Source of the DNA: Chitinophaga pinensis
GTDB taxonomy: Bacteria > Bacteroidota > Bacteroidia > Chitinophagales > CAMDFR01
Direction: 5' to 3'
DNA: 36,298 nt
Assembly: GCA_945860705.1 (NCBI GenBank)
Contig: CAMART010000032.1
Coordinates: 1-36,298 of the forward strand
Both the position numbers and the translations under genes were made by a program. Within the stretch, counting starts at the first letter, position 1; each line of letters begins with the position of its first letter. The notes below the pieces were generated by a model that saw only the letters and a program-made list of their open reading frames with translations, had not been told where the DNA came from and did not search any database. Positions 24,220 to 31,953 of this stretch are shown piece after piece.

Positions 24220-25671
24220 ATGATGAAAAAAAATAATAATTCTAAAAATAGTAGCTCTCCTAAAAAAACGCCTAAAAAAACAGTGTCGAAAGATAATACA
24301 CGTAGTGATTTTAGTGTGCGCAAAAGCAAACCTAGCGAAGCTAGCTATAAAGAAAGAAGATTTGCTGCTAGTAGCAAACCAAAAGATGGCACTAGGAAAT
24401 TTGACACAGACAAACCCGAAAGAAAAAGTAAAAGTTTTGATGATAAAAAATCAGGGACTTTTGGTTCAAGAGATAAAGCTGATTTTGCAAAAGACAAACC
24501 AAGCTTCTCAAAAGATAAAAAAGTATATACAAAAGATAAACCTAGTTTTTCAAAAGATAGCACTAAGAAATTTGCACCTGCTGGAAGACAAAAAAGAAAT
24601 TCTGATATAGATAAAAGTACTCCTAGAAATTCTAACTTTAAAAAAGATGACTTTAAGTCGAAAAAAGAATTTGCACCAAAAGGAGCTAGTGACAAAGTAT
24701 ATGATGTAGAAGCAAATAAAAAAAGCTACGACAATATTGGCAAAAGAAATAGAACTGCAACACCAAAAAGTTTTAATCCAAACTATAGAGATAAAAACGC
24801 CGCACCTCAAACTTTTAAAAAAAAAGAACTAGAAGCAAGTAGTAGTGTAGAAAAAAAACAAAGTACTACAACTACTAAAAAATCTGTTGTAAAAAGCGAG
24901 GAACTCACTGACCCAAATATCATGCGACTCAATAGATACTTGGCTCATAGCGGTGTAGCCAGTAGACGAAAAGCAGACGAACTGATAGAAGCAGGCAAAG
25001 TAAAAGTAAATGGAAAAGTAGTAATAGAGCCTGGAACAAAATGGAACAAAGGCGACAAAGTGACTTTTGAAGGGAAGCTTGTTGAACCACAACAACTCGT
25101 ATATATACTGCTGAACAAACCGAAAAATACTATAGCAACAAATAGCGATGAGAAAGGCAGAAAAACTGTTTTTGAACACATAGATGATAAACTTGCAAAG
25201 CTAGGAATGGTAGATTTGCGATTATTTACTGTGGGTAGACTCGATAGAAATAGTTTGGGGGTTCTACTCATTACCAATGATGGTGATTTAGCTCAAGACC
25301 TTACACATCCGAGTAAAGAAGTAGAAAAAATATATCAAGTACAACTCGATAAAAATGTGACACCTGAAGATATGGAAGCACTCGCAACGGGTATCACGCT
25401 CGAAGATGGTTTTATACACTGCGATAAAATAGCTTATGTACACGAACTAGCAAAAGATGAAGTGGGTGTAGAAATACATAGTGGTAAAAATAGAATCGTT
25501 CGTAGGATGTTTGAGCACTTAGGATACAATGTGATAAAACTAGATAGAGTTTCGTTTGCTGGGCTTACAAAAAAAGATTTGCCTAGAGGTAAGTGGCGTT
25601 TTCTAAAAGAGAATGAAATAAGACAACTAAAACATTTTAATAATAAACCGAAGAAAAGTAGTCAGAAGTAA
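24220..25671 (+). CDS. RluB/RsuA-family pseudouridine synthase with long basic N-terminal extension
   Basis: A 483-residue protein. Residues ~1-230 are a low-complexity Lys/Ser/Asp/Phe-rich extension with a repeated KDKPSFSKD phrase. An S4 RNA-binding domain follows at ~235-290 (MRLNRYLAHSGVASRRKADELIEAGKVKVNG). The catalytic domain has Asp342 in GRLDRNSLGVLLITNDGD, then a closing GKNRIVRRMFEHLGY...LDRVSFAGL. Such enzymes convert a specific uridine of 23S or 16S rRNA to pseudouridine; RluB (23S) is the nearest guess. The enzyme core is normal in size. Basic disordered tails are common in Bacteroidota relatives and probably aid rRNA contact. ATG codons at 24220 and 24223 are both possible. Confidence 0.9.
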   Translation: MMKKNNNSKNSSSPKKTPKKTVSKDNTRSDFSVRKSKPSEASYKERRFAASSKPKDGTRKFDTDKPERKSKSFDDKKSGTFGSRDKADFAKDKPSFSKDKKVYTKDKPSFSKDSTKKFAPAGRQKRNSDIDKSTPRNSNFKKDDFKSKKEFAPKGASDKVYDVEANKKSYDNIGKRNRTATPKSFNPNYRDKNAAPQTFKKKELEASSSVEKKQSTTTTKKSVVKSEELTDPNIMRLNRYLAHSGVASRRKADELIEAGKVKVNGKVVIEPGTKWNKGDKVTFEGKLVEPQQLVYILLNKPKNTIATNSDEKGRKTVFEHIDDKLAKLGMVDLRLFTVGRLDRNSLGVLLITNDGDLAQDLTHPSKEVEKIYQVQLDKNVTPEDMEALATGITLEDGFIHCDKIAYVHELAKDEVGVEIHSGKNRIVRRMFEHLGYNVIKLDRVSFAGLTKKDLPRGKWRFLKENEIRQLKHFNNKPKKSSQK

Positions 25672-25860
25672 GAGCCAAGAAGCTAGATTCAAGATATAAG
25701 AGCCAAGAAGCAAGAGCCAAGATATAAGAGCCAAGAAACAAGAGTCAAGAGTCAAGTATCAAGAAACAAGAGCCAAGAAACAAGAAGCTAGATTCAAGAT
25801 ATAAGAGCCAAGAAACAAGATGAAAGTGAATTTGAAAATTTGAAAATTTGAAAATTAATT
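25672..25860 (+). repeat. AGCCAAGA word-like repeat with an exact 34-bp duplication
   Basis: The first half of the 356-bp gap after the pseudouridine synthase consists of purine-rich phrases (AAGAGCCAAGAAGC, AAGATATAAGAGCC, AAGAAACAAGAGTC) shuffled with small edits. A 34-base segment at 25676-25709 recurs exactly at 25781-25814, 105 bases later. An octamer array (TTTGAAAA) follows at 25831-25855. There is no fixed repeat-spacer rhythm, no open frame and no RNA gene. Confidence 0.7.
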
Positions 25861-25904
25861 AATAAAATTAAACATTATACCAAAAAAATAACGATAGCAT
25901 TCCC

Positions 25905-26022
25905 CTCTTGATAGGTGTTAGGGGTATGTTAAACTATAACCTGACATCAGGTAGGCAAGCTCTAAACTTTGAACCTGACTGACGTCAAGCAGGCTTTGAA
26001 CTTGAAACTTTGAACTTTTTAA
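25905..26022. repeat. Degenerate palindromic units and CTTTGAAC phrases upstream of the methyltransferase
   Basis: The second half of the same gap holds CCCCTCTTGATAGGTGTTAG-type GC-rich sequence (~25911-25935). Two related 16-base units follow, CTGACATCAGGTAGGC (25941-25956) and CTGACGTCAAGCAGGC (25979-25994), which differ only by three transitions and are partly palindromic. Interleaved are AAACTTTGAAC phrases up to 26017. It looks like decayed copies of a small intergenic repeat. Confidence 0.5.
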
Positions 26023-26027
26023 AATAG

Positions 26028-27185
26028 ATGGAACTAAAAAAATTTATAGAGGAATTAAAAAGTGCGCTAGCGCAAAATCAATTTATAAAAGCTACTCTTG
26101 CTAATAAAATTGATAAAAATAGCATCCTTAAAAATGTATTTATCAAACCTGTTTTATTGAAAAATAAGCTTCAATTAAATTTTGTTTATAGAAACAATAC
26201 CAATGATATTACTAAGAATTTTGAAATAGAATCTGGACTTGACGAAATAGAAAATCTATTGAAAACTACTTTTAGAAACGCGGACGCTTTTACTACTACA
26301 CATGAATTGCATTTGATGATTTCTAAAAACAACAAAGCAACTCTTATAAAAAAAGCAACAAAAAACGCTACTGAAATCAATCTATCTCACGACCATATAA
26401 AACATAGATTGGTGCAAACTACCGCAAATAGTTATCTGCATGCGCTTGGCATCAGCAATGCAGATGGGCATATAAAAACAGCCATGCAAGCCAAATACAA
26501 ACAGATCAATAGATACATAGAAATAGTAGCTGATATACTCAAAGATATTCCTGAACAAAACGAATGGCATATTACTGATATGGGCTCTGGCAAAGGGTAT
26601 TTGACTTTTGCATTGTATGATTATTTACGTTCTCAAAAAAATACGCAAGCAAATATCACTGGCGTAGAAATGCGAAGTGAACTAGTAAAAAAATGCAATA
26701 ATATAGCTCAAGAAAATAAATTTGACACACTACACTTTGTAGAAGGTACGATACAAAACACAGCACTAAAAAAAGTAGATATGCTCATAGCACTTCATGC
26801 CTGCGATACTGCCACTGATGATGCTATAGCAAAAGGGATAGAAGCTGATGCAGCTTTGATAATCTGTGCTCCATGTTGTCATAAGCAAGTGCGTAAAGAC
26901 ATGCATACAGATGGCGTACTAAAAAGCATCACTAAGCATGGAATACTACTCGAGCGACAAGCAGAAATACTCACCGATACGATACGAGCCTTATTGCTAG
27001 AAAGTAAAGGATACAAAACAAGAGTGTTTGATTTTATAGACTGGGAACATACCCCAAAAAACGTATTGATAGTAGCACAGAAATCTACTATAGACAAAGC
27101 AACAAAAGCTAAATGCATAACTAAAATACATGAACTCAAAAAACTATTCGGTCTAGAAAAACATTATTTGGAGGGAGTGATTTAG
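26028..27185 (+). CDS. SAM-dependent methyltransferase (METTL25/GSTCD-like)
   Basis: A 385-residue cytoplasmic protein. The N-terminal ~170 residues have no known motif. A Rossmann methyltransferase domain follows with motif I DMGSGKGYLTFALYDYL (~182-198), acidic motif II (GVEMRSELV), LIALHACDTATDDAIAKGI (~252-270) and a conserved ICAPCCHKQ (~280-288). The ACDTA...PCCHK combination is shared with the eukaryotic METTL25 and GSTCD methyltransferase-like families. The substrate is unknown; RNA or protein are both possible, and the RNA-modifying neighbour is weak support for RNA. No ribosome-binding site is visible. Confidence 0.75.
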   Translation: MELKKFIEELKSALAQNQFIKATLANKIDKNSILKNVFIKPVLLKNKLQLNFVYRNNTNDITKNFEIESGLDEIENLLKTTFRNADAFTTTHELHLMISKNNKATLIKKATKNATEINLSHDHIKHRLVQTTANSYLHALGISNADGHIKTAMQAKYKQINRYIEIVADILKDIPEQNEWHITDMGSGKGYLTFALYDYLRSQKNTQANITGVEMRSELVKKCNNIAQENKFDTLHFVEGTIQNTALKKVDMLIALHACDTATDDAIAKGIEADAALIICAPCCHKQVRKDMHTDGVLKSITKHGILLERQAEILTDTIRALLLESKGYKTRVFDFIDWEHTPKNVLIVAQKSTIDKATKAKCITKIHELKKLFGLEKHYLEGVI

Positions 27186-27276
27186 AAAGATACTTTTACA
27201 TATCCTAACAAATCTATTCCTAAATAAACTTACCATTCCCTATTATTTTATTTTCTTCAACTAATATACGAAAAAA

Positions 27277-27305
27277 AATCCATCTAATCAAAGACTAGAT
27301 GGATT
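27277..27305 (-). terminator. Intrinsic terminator of the scramblase-related gene
   Basis: Arms at 27277-27286 (AATCCATCTA) and 27296-27305 (TAGATGGATT) pair perfectly over 10 bp with a 9-base loop. On the minus strand the stem is followed by eight T residues (the A-run at 27271-27278), so it ends minus-strand transcription about 27 bases past the stop codon at 27332. Confidence 0.8.
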
Positions 27306-27331
27306 GGGTATCATTGAGTTTTGGGAAGAGA

Positions 27332-27928
27332 CTATCTTTCTTTCAATACCATATCTATACAGATAACTGTAGCCATCATCATGATACGGATTGGGTCATC
27401 TTGTTTTACTGATTCGCTGAAATTACACGCATAGTTATCTGCTGTAGTAAATAACTCTTTACCAATTCCTGCCCATTTTTTAGTAACAGTAGCTAATACA
27501 TTACCATCATTATCTTTAAGTTTGAAATCCCATCCTGTGAAATCTCCTTCTAAAGTTCCAATTTTATTGTTATTGATATCTAAGATTTCAAATGTTGCTT
27601 TGAAAAACTTAAATATTTTTCTAAGTGTTCCTACTTGTACATCGTTTTCATCATGCACAGTCACCACAGATCTAAACCAAGTAACGGGTCTTTTTACTGA
27701 AAGCACTCTTGCACCTGAACCTGTCTGAGACATGATTACATCAAATGGAGTCATTGCTTTATATTTTGTAAAACGAAACATCTTTGTAAAAAAGCCAAGA
27801 TTTGGTTCTCTACATTCTATTAAAGATTCTTTTGTCTCAAGGTCAAAGATATCATATTGGTTGGCTGCTTTAAAAATCCCCGTATGTTCTTTTACGAAGT
27901 AATTGTTTTTGTTTAATATTGGATTCAT
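27332..27928 (-). CDS. Phospholipid scramblase-related / LURP-one-like protein
   Basis: A 198-residue protein with the scramblase/LOR beta-barrel layout. Strands near the start (FKAANQYDIFDLETKESLIECREP) are followed by RPVTWFRSVVTVHDENDVQVGTLRKIFKFFKATFEILDINNNKIGTLEGDFTGWDF-type paired strands and a closing hydrophobic helix (RIMMMATVICIDMVL). The bacterial members have no proven lipid-flipping activity, so the name marks a fold rather than a function. It lies downstream of ftsZ but has its own -7 box, a terminator separating it from ftsZ, and its own terminator. Confidence 0.75.
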   Translation of the reverse strand: MNPILNKNNYFVKEHTGIFKAANQYDIFDLETKESLIECREPNLGFFTKMFRFTKYKAMTPFDVIMSQTGSGARVLSVKRPVTWFRSVVTVHDENDVQVGTLRKIFKFFKATFEILDINNNKIGTLEGDFTGWDFKLKDNDGNVLATVTKKWAGIGKELFTTADNYACNFSESVKQDDPIRIMMMATVICIDMVLKER

Positions 27929-27958
27929 TATCGATTTTAGGTTTATTAAATAATATCA

Positions 27959-27966
27959 CAAAGTTA
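27959..27966 (-). promoter_or_regulatory. -7 box of the scramblase-related gene
   Basis: TAACTTTG on the minus strand is an exact TAnnTTTG. Transcription would start near 27952, giving a ~24-nt leader. It lies just past the ftsZ terminator, consistent with a separate transcription unit. No -33 TTTG is evident. Confidence 0.4.
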
Positions 27967-27985
27967 CGTAATATGAGGGAATAAA

Positions 27986-28013
27986 AAAAGCCTCCGATGA
28001 ATCGAAGGCTTTT
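27986..28013 (-). terminator. Intrinsic terminator of the dcw cluster after ftsZ
   Basis: AAAAGCCTCCGAT and ATCGAAGGCTTTT form a 12-bp stem with one C-A mismatch and a two-base centre. On the minus strand it is followed by a run of T residues (A-run from 27983). It lies ~40 bases past the ftsZ stop codon and closes the division operon. Confidence 0.8.
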
Positions 28014-28051
28014 GAGAATTGAATCTCTTACTTAACTAAAACCACTCTATA

Positions 28052-29668
28052 TTAGTCTACCGTATCGTGTAGAAACGGATTATTTCTTTTTATCTCTGGT
28101 CTATTTTCGCCATTGAATGACACATTATTACTTACAGTATATTTAGAAACGCTCGATTCGTTAGATGGAGTAACTTCTTCTAGTTGTTTGTTTCTTCTTA
28201 GATATGCTGGTTCATTTTCCAACTCTTGAAGACTACTAGAATTATTGAATTTCAAACTCATATCTTTCAATCTGTTTTTACGCTCATTTCTGATTTGTTC
28301 GTTTGCATCAAAATTGATAGGCTCAGAAGTAGAAGAAGCTATAACTGTAATTTCATTTGAAGGAGCTACTGGTGCTACAGACTCAATAGTCTCTTCTGGT
28401 TTTTTCAATTCAAAATTGAGCATATCATCTTTTTTTACTTCCATCACAGACTCATTATTTTCAACTGGAACATCCCACATGAAATCTATTACTTCATTTT
28501 TTGGAGCTTCATTTACTACTTCATTATTCTCTTGTGCTATTACTACTTCATTGTTTGAAATCAACACATATTGATCTTGAGTAGGTACCACTTCATTTAA
28601 TGTAGGCACCGGAATCTCTAATGCCAATTGAGCTGGAGCTAAGTCTTTTGATTCTTGACTTAGTGTAAATACTTTATTTGACTTATCGATATATGCGCTA
28701 TTGCCTGTAGTAAAACCAGTAGCAATAAGTGTCACGCAAATTTTTTCTCCAAGGTTCATATCATCTACAGTACCAAGTATCACATCTACATCACTAGATG
28801 CGCTTTCTCTGATATAATCTGTGATAGTATCCATCTCATCTATACTCATCTCTTCTGTACCAGAAGAAATATTGATCAAGATTTTTTTAGCACCTTTGAT
28901 ATCATTGTCATTCAATAATGGAGAATTCAATGCAGACTGAACTGCTCTCAAAGCTCTATCTTCACCTTCTGCTAGACCGATACCCATAATTGCTACACCA
29001 CTATTTTTCATTACGTGGCTCACATCGGCAAAATCGACATTCATCTCACCTGGTACAGTGATGATCTCTGAAATACTTTTTGCAGCGGTAGCTAAAATAT
29101 TATTTGCAATAGCAAATGCTTCGCTTCTTTTTAGTGATGCGTACATTTCTCTAAGCTTATCATTTGAGATAACAAGAATAGTATCTACATATTCTTTCAT
29201 GGCTACTATACCTTCTTCTGCTTGATTTATTTTTCTGCTTCCTTCATATGAAAACGGAGTAGTAACGATACCAACTGTAAGTATACCCATCTCTCTAGCT
29301 ATACGAGCTACTACTGGCGCAGCACCTGTACCAGTACCTCCACCCATACCTGCAGTGATGAAAAGCATCTTTGTATTTTTACTTAAAATATCTTTCAATT
29401 CTTCTTCACTCTCTTCGCAAGAAAGTTTTCCAACTTCTGGATTTGAACCTGCACCAAGGCCTGAAGTACGCTCTGGTCCTAATTGAATTTTGTTGGGCAC
29501 TGGACTATACTCGAGTGCTTGTGCATCTGTATTACATACAATAAAGTTTACTCCTACGATACCTTGTTTGTACATATGATTTACAGCATTGCTTCCACCA
29601 CCACCTACTCCTATCACTTTGATAATGGATGATTGGTCTTTTGGCAAATTAAAATGTAATTCTGTCAT
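28052..29668 (-). CDS. ftsZ: Cell division protein FtsZ
   Basis: A 538-residue tubulin homologue that polymerises with GTP to form the Z ring. Visible are the G1 loop VGGGGSNAVNHM (~21-32), the tubulin signature GGGTGTGAAPV (109-119) and the T7 loop MNVDFADV (~210). After the ~330-residue core comes a long disordered Glu/Asn/Val linker (~350-480), PAYLRRNK, and a conserved-looking terminal RNNPFLHDTVD, the Bacteroidota type of C-terminal peptide that would bind FtsA. The linker is much longer than in E. coli FtsZ (383 residues in total), as is common in this phylum. Confidence 0.97.
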   Translation of the reverse strand: MTELHFNLPKDQSSIIKVIGVGGGGSNAVNHMYKQGIVGVNFIVCNTDAQALEYSPVPNKIQLGPERTSGLGAGSNPEVGKLSCEESEEELKDILSKNTKMLFITAGMGGGTGTGAAPVVARIAREMGILTVGIVTTPFSYEGSRKINQAEEGIVAMKEYVDTILVISNDKLREMYASLKRSEAFAIANNILATAAKSISEIITVPGEMNVDFADVSHVMKNSGVAIMGIGLAEGEDRALRAVQSALNSPLLNDNDIKGAKKILINISSGTEEMSIDEMDTITDYIRESASSDVDVILGTVDDMNLGEKICVTLIATGFTTGNSAYIDKSNKVFTLSQESKDLAPAQLALEIPVPTLNEVVPTQDQYVLISNNEVVIAQENNEVVNEAPKNEVIDFMWDVPVENNESVMEVKKDDMLNFELKKPEETIESVAPVAPSNEITVIASSTSEPINFDANEQIRNERKNRLKDMSLKFNNSSSLQELENEPAYLRRNKQLEEVTPSNESSVSKYTVSNNVSFNGENRPEIKRNNPFLHDTVD

Positions 29669-29696
29669 TATATAATTGTTTTGTTGTTGTTATTTT

Positions 29697-29790
29697 AATA
29701 GTTAATGTTCAAAGTTTCAAGTTATTAGTTCAAAGTTCATTGTTAAATGTTTATAATCTAGTATCTAATATCTAGAATCTAGTATCTCAT
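29697..29790 (-). repeat. Word-like repeats between ftsA and ftsZ
   Basis: The 126-bp gap inside the division operon is almost filled with two phrase families. GTTCAAAGTT-type phrases lie at 29706-29746, as at 18851-18890 and 25961-26017. CTAGTATCTA-type phrases lie at 29757-29787, as between groES and groEL. Read along the coding strand, the GATACTAGA phrases have the same orientation here and at groES-groEL. No -7 box is present. Confidence 0.6.
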
Positions 29791-29794
29791 TTTA

Positions 29795-31165
29795 TTATTC
29801 TTCAAAGTCTTCAGCATCTATTCTAAACCAGTTTTTAATTGGATCTAACCATGATCTTTTATTTTTTGTAGTCACGTGCTCTCTCTCTTGATGTGCATGA
29901 TATACAGACTCTTGGTGTGTAGCATTTGCTTGCATTTCATCTGCCATTGGAGGAGCTTGCTGTATCACTTCTTCCTCTTCTTCGTACTCTTCGATATAAT
30001 TTTTTCTTACATCTTCAAATCCAAGTAATACCAATCCAAGTGATGTAGCATACATAGGAGAACGCATAGCTGCATTTGCGTTTTTATCTAAATGCTCTAT
30101 TGGATATCCTATTCTAGTATCCATACCTGTGATGTATTCTACATGCTGTTTTAGATGTTTCAATTGTGAGCCACCACCTGTGATAACAATACCACCTATC
30201 AACTGATTTGCAAAACCTGAAGATTTTATTTCAAAAGAAACTTGTTCGAAAATTTCTTCTACTCTTGCTTCAATAATATTAGCCAAATTTTTTACACTCA
30301 CTTCTTTTGCATCTCTACCTTTTAGACCTGGTATTCTGATGATATCATTGTTGCTTGTTTCGATAGCTAAAGCAGAACCATATTCAGTTTTTAATTTCTC
30401 TGCTTGTTTTTTCATCACACCTAAACCATGTTTGATATCTTCAGTGATGATATTTCCACCAAATGGAATCACTGCTGTATGTCTTACTTTCATATCATGG
30501 TATATCACTATATCAGTAGTACCACCACCAATATCTACTAAAGCTACTCCAGCTTCCAACTCTTCATCTCCAAGCACTGATGCTGCAGATGCTAGTGGCT
30601 CTAAAATCAAACCTGTCATCGTAAGACCTGCTTTTATTACCGATCTTTCTATATTTAATGCTGCAGAAACTTGACCTGTGATGATATGAAAATTTCCTTC
30701 CAATCTATTTCCACACATACCTACAGGCTCTTGTATACCATGCTCTGCATCTACTGTATACTCTTGAGGTATTACATGTATAATTCGCTCACCTGGATTG
30801 GTAGCCATCTTGAACATATCTAATCTTAGACGTTCTACTTCATCAGAAGTAATAACATCATGGCTTCCACTTCTAGTAAGTATGGCTCTATTTTGCATGC
30901 TTTGGATATGCTTACCAGCAATACCTACATACACATTATTTATTTTATGACCGCTTTGTGTTTCAGCTTGGTCTACTGCCAAACGAATAGCTTCAGTAGT
31001 TTTATCTATATTGAAAACTTCTCCTCTCAATACACCATGGCTCTCTGACCTACCAAAACCAATGATATCAAGCTTGTTGTTTTCATTCATTTTAGCTACG
31101 AATACACAGATCTTAGTGGTACCAATATCGAGTCCTACTACTATTTGTTCTTTAATTTTTTTCAT
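29795..31165 (-). CDS. ftsA: Cell division protein FtsA
   Basis: A 456-residue actin-fold protein that anchors FtsZ to the membrane and recruits late divisome proteins. Signatures are VVGLDIGTTKICVFVA (phosphate-1 loop, ~9-24), the SHS2/1C region (~80-160), ALVDIGGGTTDIVIYHD (phosphate-2, ~205-221) and IVITGGGSQLKHLKQHVE (~320). A variable acidic/His-rich linker is followed by the C-terminal WLDPIKNWFR, a likely amphipathic membrane-targeting helix. It is somewhat longer than the E. coli protein because of the linker. It lies 35 bases after ftsQ and 126 bases before ftsZ. Confidence 0.97.
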   Translation of the reverse strand: MKKIKEQIVVGLDIGTTKICVFVAKMNENNKLDIIGFGRSESHGVLRGEVFNIDKTTEAIRLAVDQAETQSGHKINNVYVGIAGKHIQSMQNRAILTRSGSHDVITSDEVERLRLDMFKMATNPGERIIHVIPQEYTVDAEHGIQEPVGMCGNRLEGNFHIITGQVSAALNIERSVIKAGLTMTGLILEPLASAASVLGDEELEAGVALVDIGGGTTDIVIYHDMKVRHTAVIPFGGNIITEDIKHGLGVMKKQAEKLKTEYGSALAIETSNNDIIRIPGLKGRDAKEVSVKNLANIIEARVEEIFEQVSFEIKSSGFANQLIGGIVITGGGSQLKHLKQHVEYITGMDTRIGYPIEHLDKNANAAMRSPMYATSLGLVLLGFEDVRKNYIEEYEEEEEVIQQAPPMADEMQANATHQESVYHAHQEREHVTTKNKRSWLDPIKNWFRIDAEDFEE

Positions 31166-31200
31166 ACCTTTTTTGAGTGTTTTTAATTATGTTTTAGTGT

Positions 31201-31947
31201 CTATATTTTACTACAAACTACTTGTCCTTTATATTTTAAATTAATTGTTTTATATTGTTCAAAGCCTACCTTTGGAAGCACTTCTGTATATATCGCTTTT
31301 AATTTTTTAAATTTATTTTCCAAATCTTCATCAATTTTTCCAATCACCACATTTTGATTTCCGAGCTTGGTATATATTTCATAATCCGCATTTGAACCTA
31401 TCAAAACCTGCTCTACAGAGGCTTTCCAGAACTCATCTCCTTCTATAAATTTGCATAATTTCAAAATATTTGCAATTTCATTTGAAGAAATATTCCCTTG
31501 TACTACCAATACTCTACTAGTAAATTTACTAGACAAAGGAATAGTATCACCAATATCTGTCAAATAATAACTAACACCTGCATTGTTAATTATACGCACA
31601 ACAGCATTTTTTTGAACAACATCTACCACCAACTCATTTGATAAATTTGAATAAATCTGCACATCTTTTACATACTTATTTTTCGAAATTTCTTTTTCTA
31701 TCTCTTGAGTTTTTATAGTTTTTATTTTTTCACCTATCAAATTATTGCTGTATTTCTCATTAATAATTTTTCCTATTTCATCTTCTGCTATAAAGTTATT
31801 GCCACTCTCGTAATTCACTTTTATCAATAGCTTCAAGCATTTCTTATTTTCATCTTTGACGATAGCAAGCACCACCACCACAATCAATAATACTATTGAT
31901 GCTACGATACCAATCCATTTAATAATATGTTTTAATTTTTCTTTCAA
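31201..31947 (-). CDS. ftsQ: Cell division protein FtsQ/DivIB
   Basis: A 248-residue single-span divisome protein. It has a short cytoplasmic N-terminus (KEKLKHIIKW) and a membrane segment at ~12-30 (IGIVASIVLLIVVVVLAIV). A periplasmic POTRA-like part follows (IKVNYESGNNFIAEDEIGKIINEKYSNNLIGEKIKTI), then the FtsQ beta domain (VQIYSNLSNELVVDVVQKNAVVRIIN, YLTDIGDTIPLSSKF). FtsQ links FtsB/FtsL to the early ring. Sequence conservation is weak, as is usual; gene position between murC and ftsA supports the call strongly. Confidence 0.9.
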   Translation of the reverse strand: MKEKLKHIIKWIGIVASIVLLIVVVVLAIVKDENKKCLKLLIKVNYESGNNFIAEDEIGKIINEKYSNNLIGEKIKTIKTQEIEKEISKNKYVKDVQIYSNLSNELVVDVVQKNAVVRIINNAGVSYYLTDIGDTIPLSSKFTSRVLVVQGNISSNEIANILKLCKFIEGDEFWKASVEQVLIGSNADYEIYTKLGNQNVVIGKIDEDLENKFKKLKAIYTEVLPKVGFEQYKTINLKYKGQVVCSKI

Positions 31948-31953
31948 AACTAT

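Noticed and set aside
24147-24329. Upstream extension of the nitronate monooxygenase frame to 24329
   Set aside because: It crosses the divergent promoter and the start of the next gene; the family N-terminus begins at the ATG at 24146.
24345-24695. 116-residue minus-strand open frame in the pseudouridine synthase extension
   Set aside because: Low-complexity Leu/Ser/Phe product is the complement of a Lys-rich repeat, not a real membrane protein.
25672-25820. CRISPR array
   Set aside because: The repeats are edited phrases without constant length, dyad symmetry or unique spacers, and no cas genes are present.
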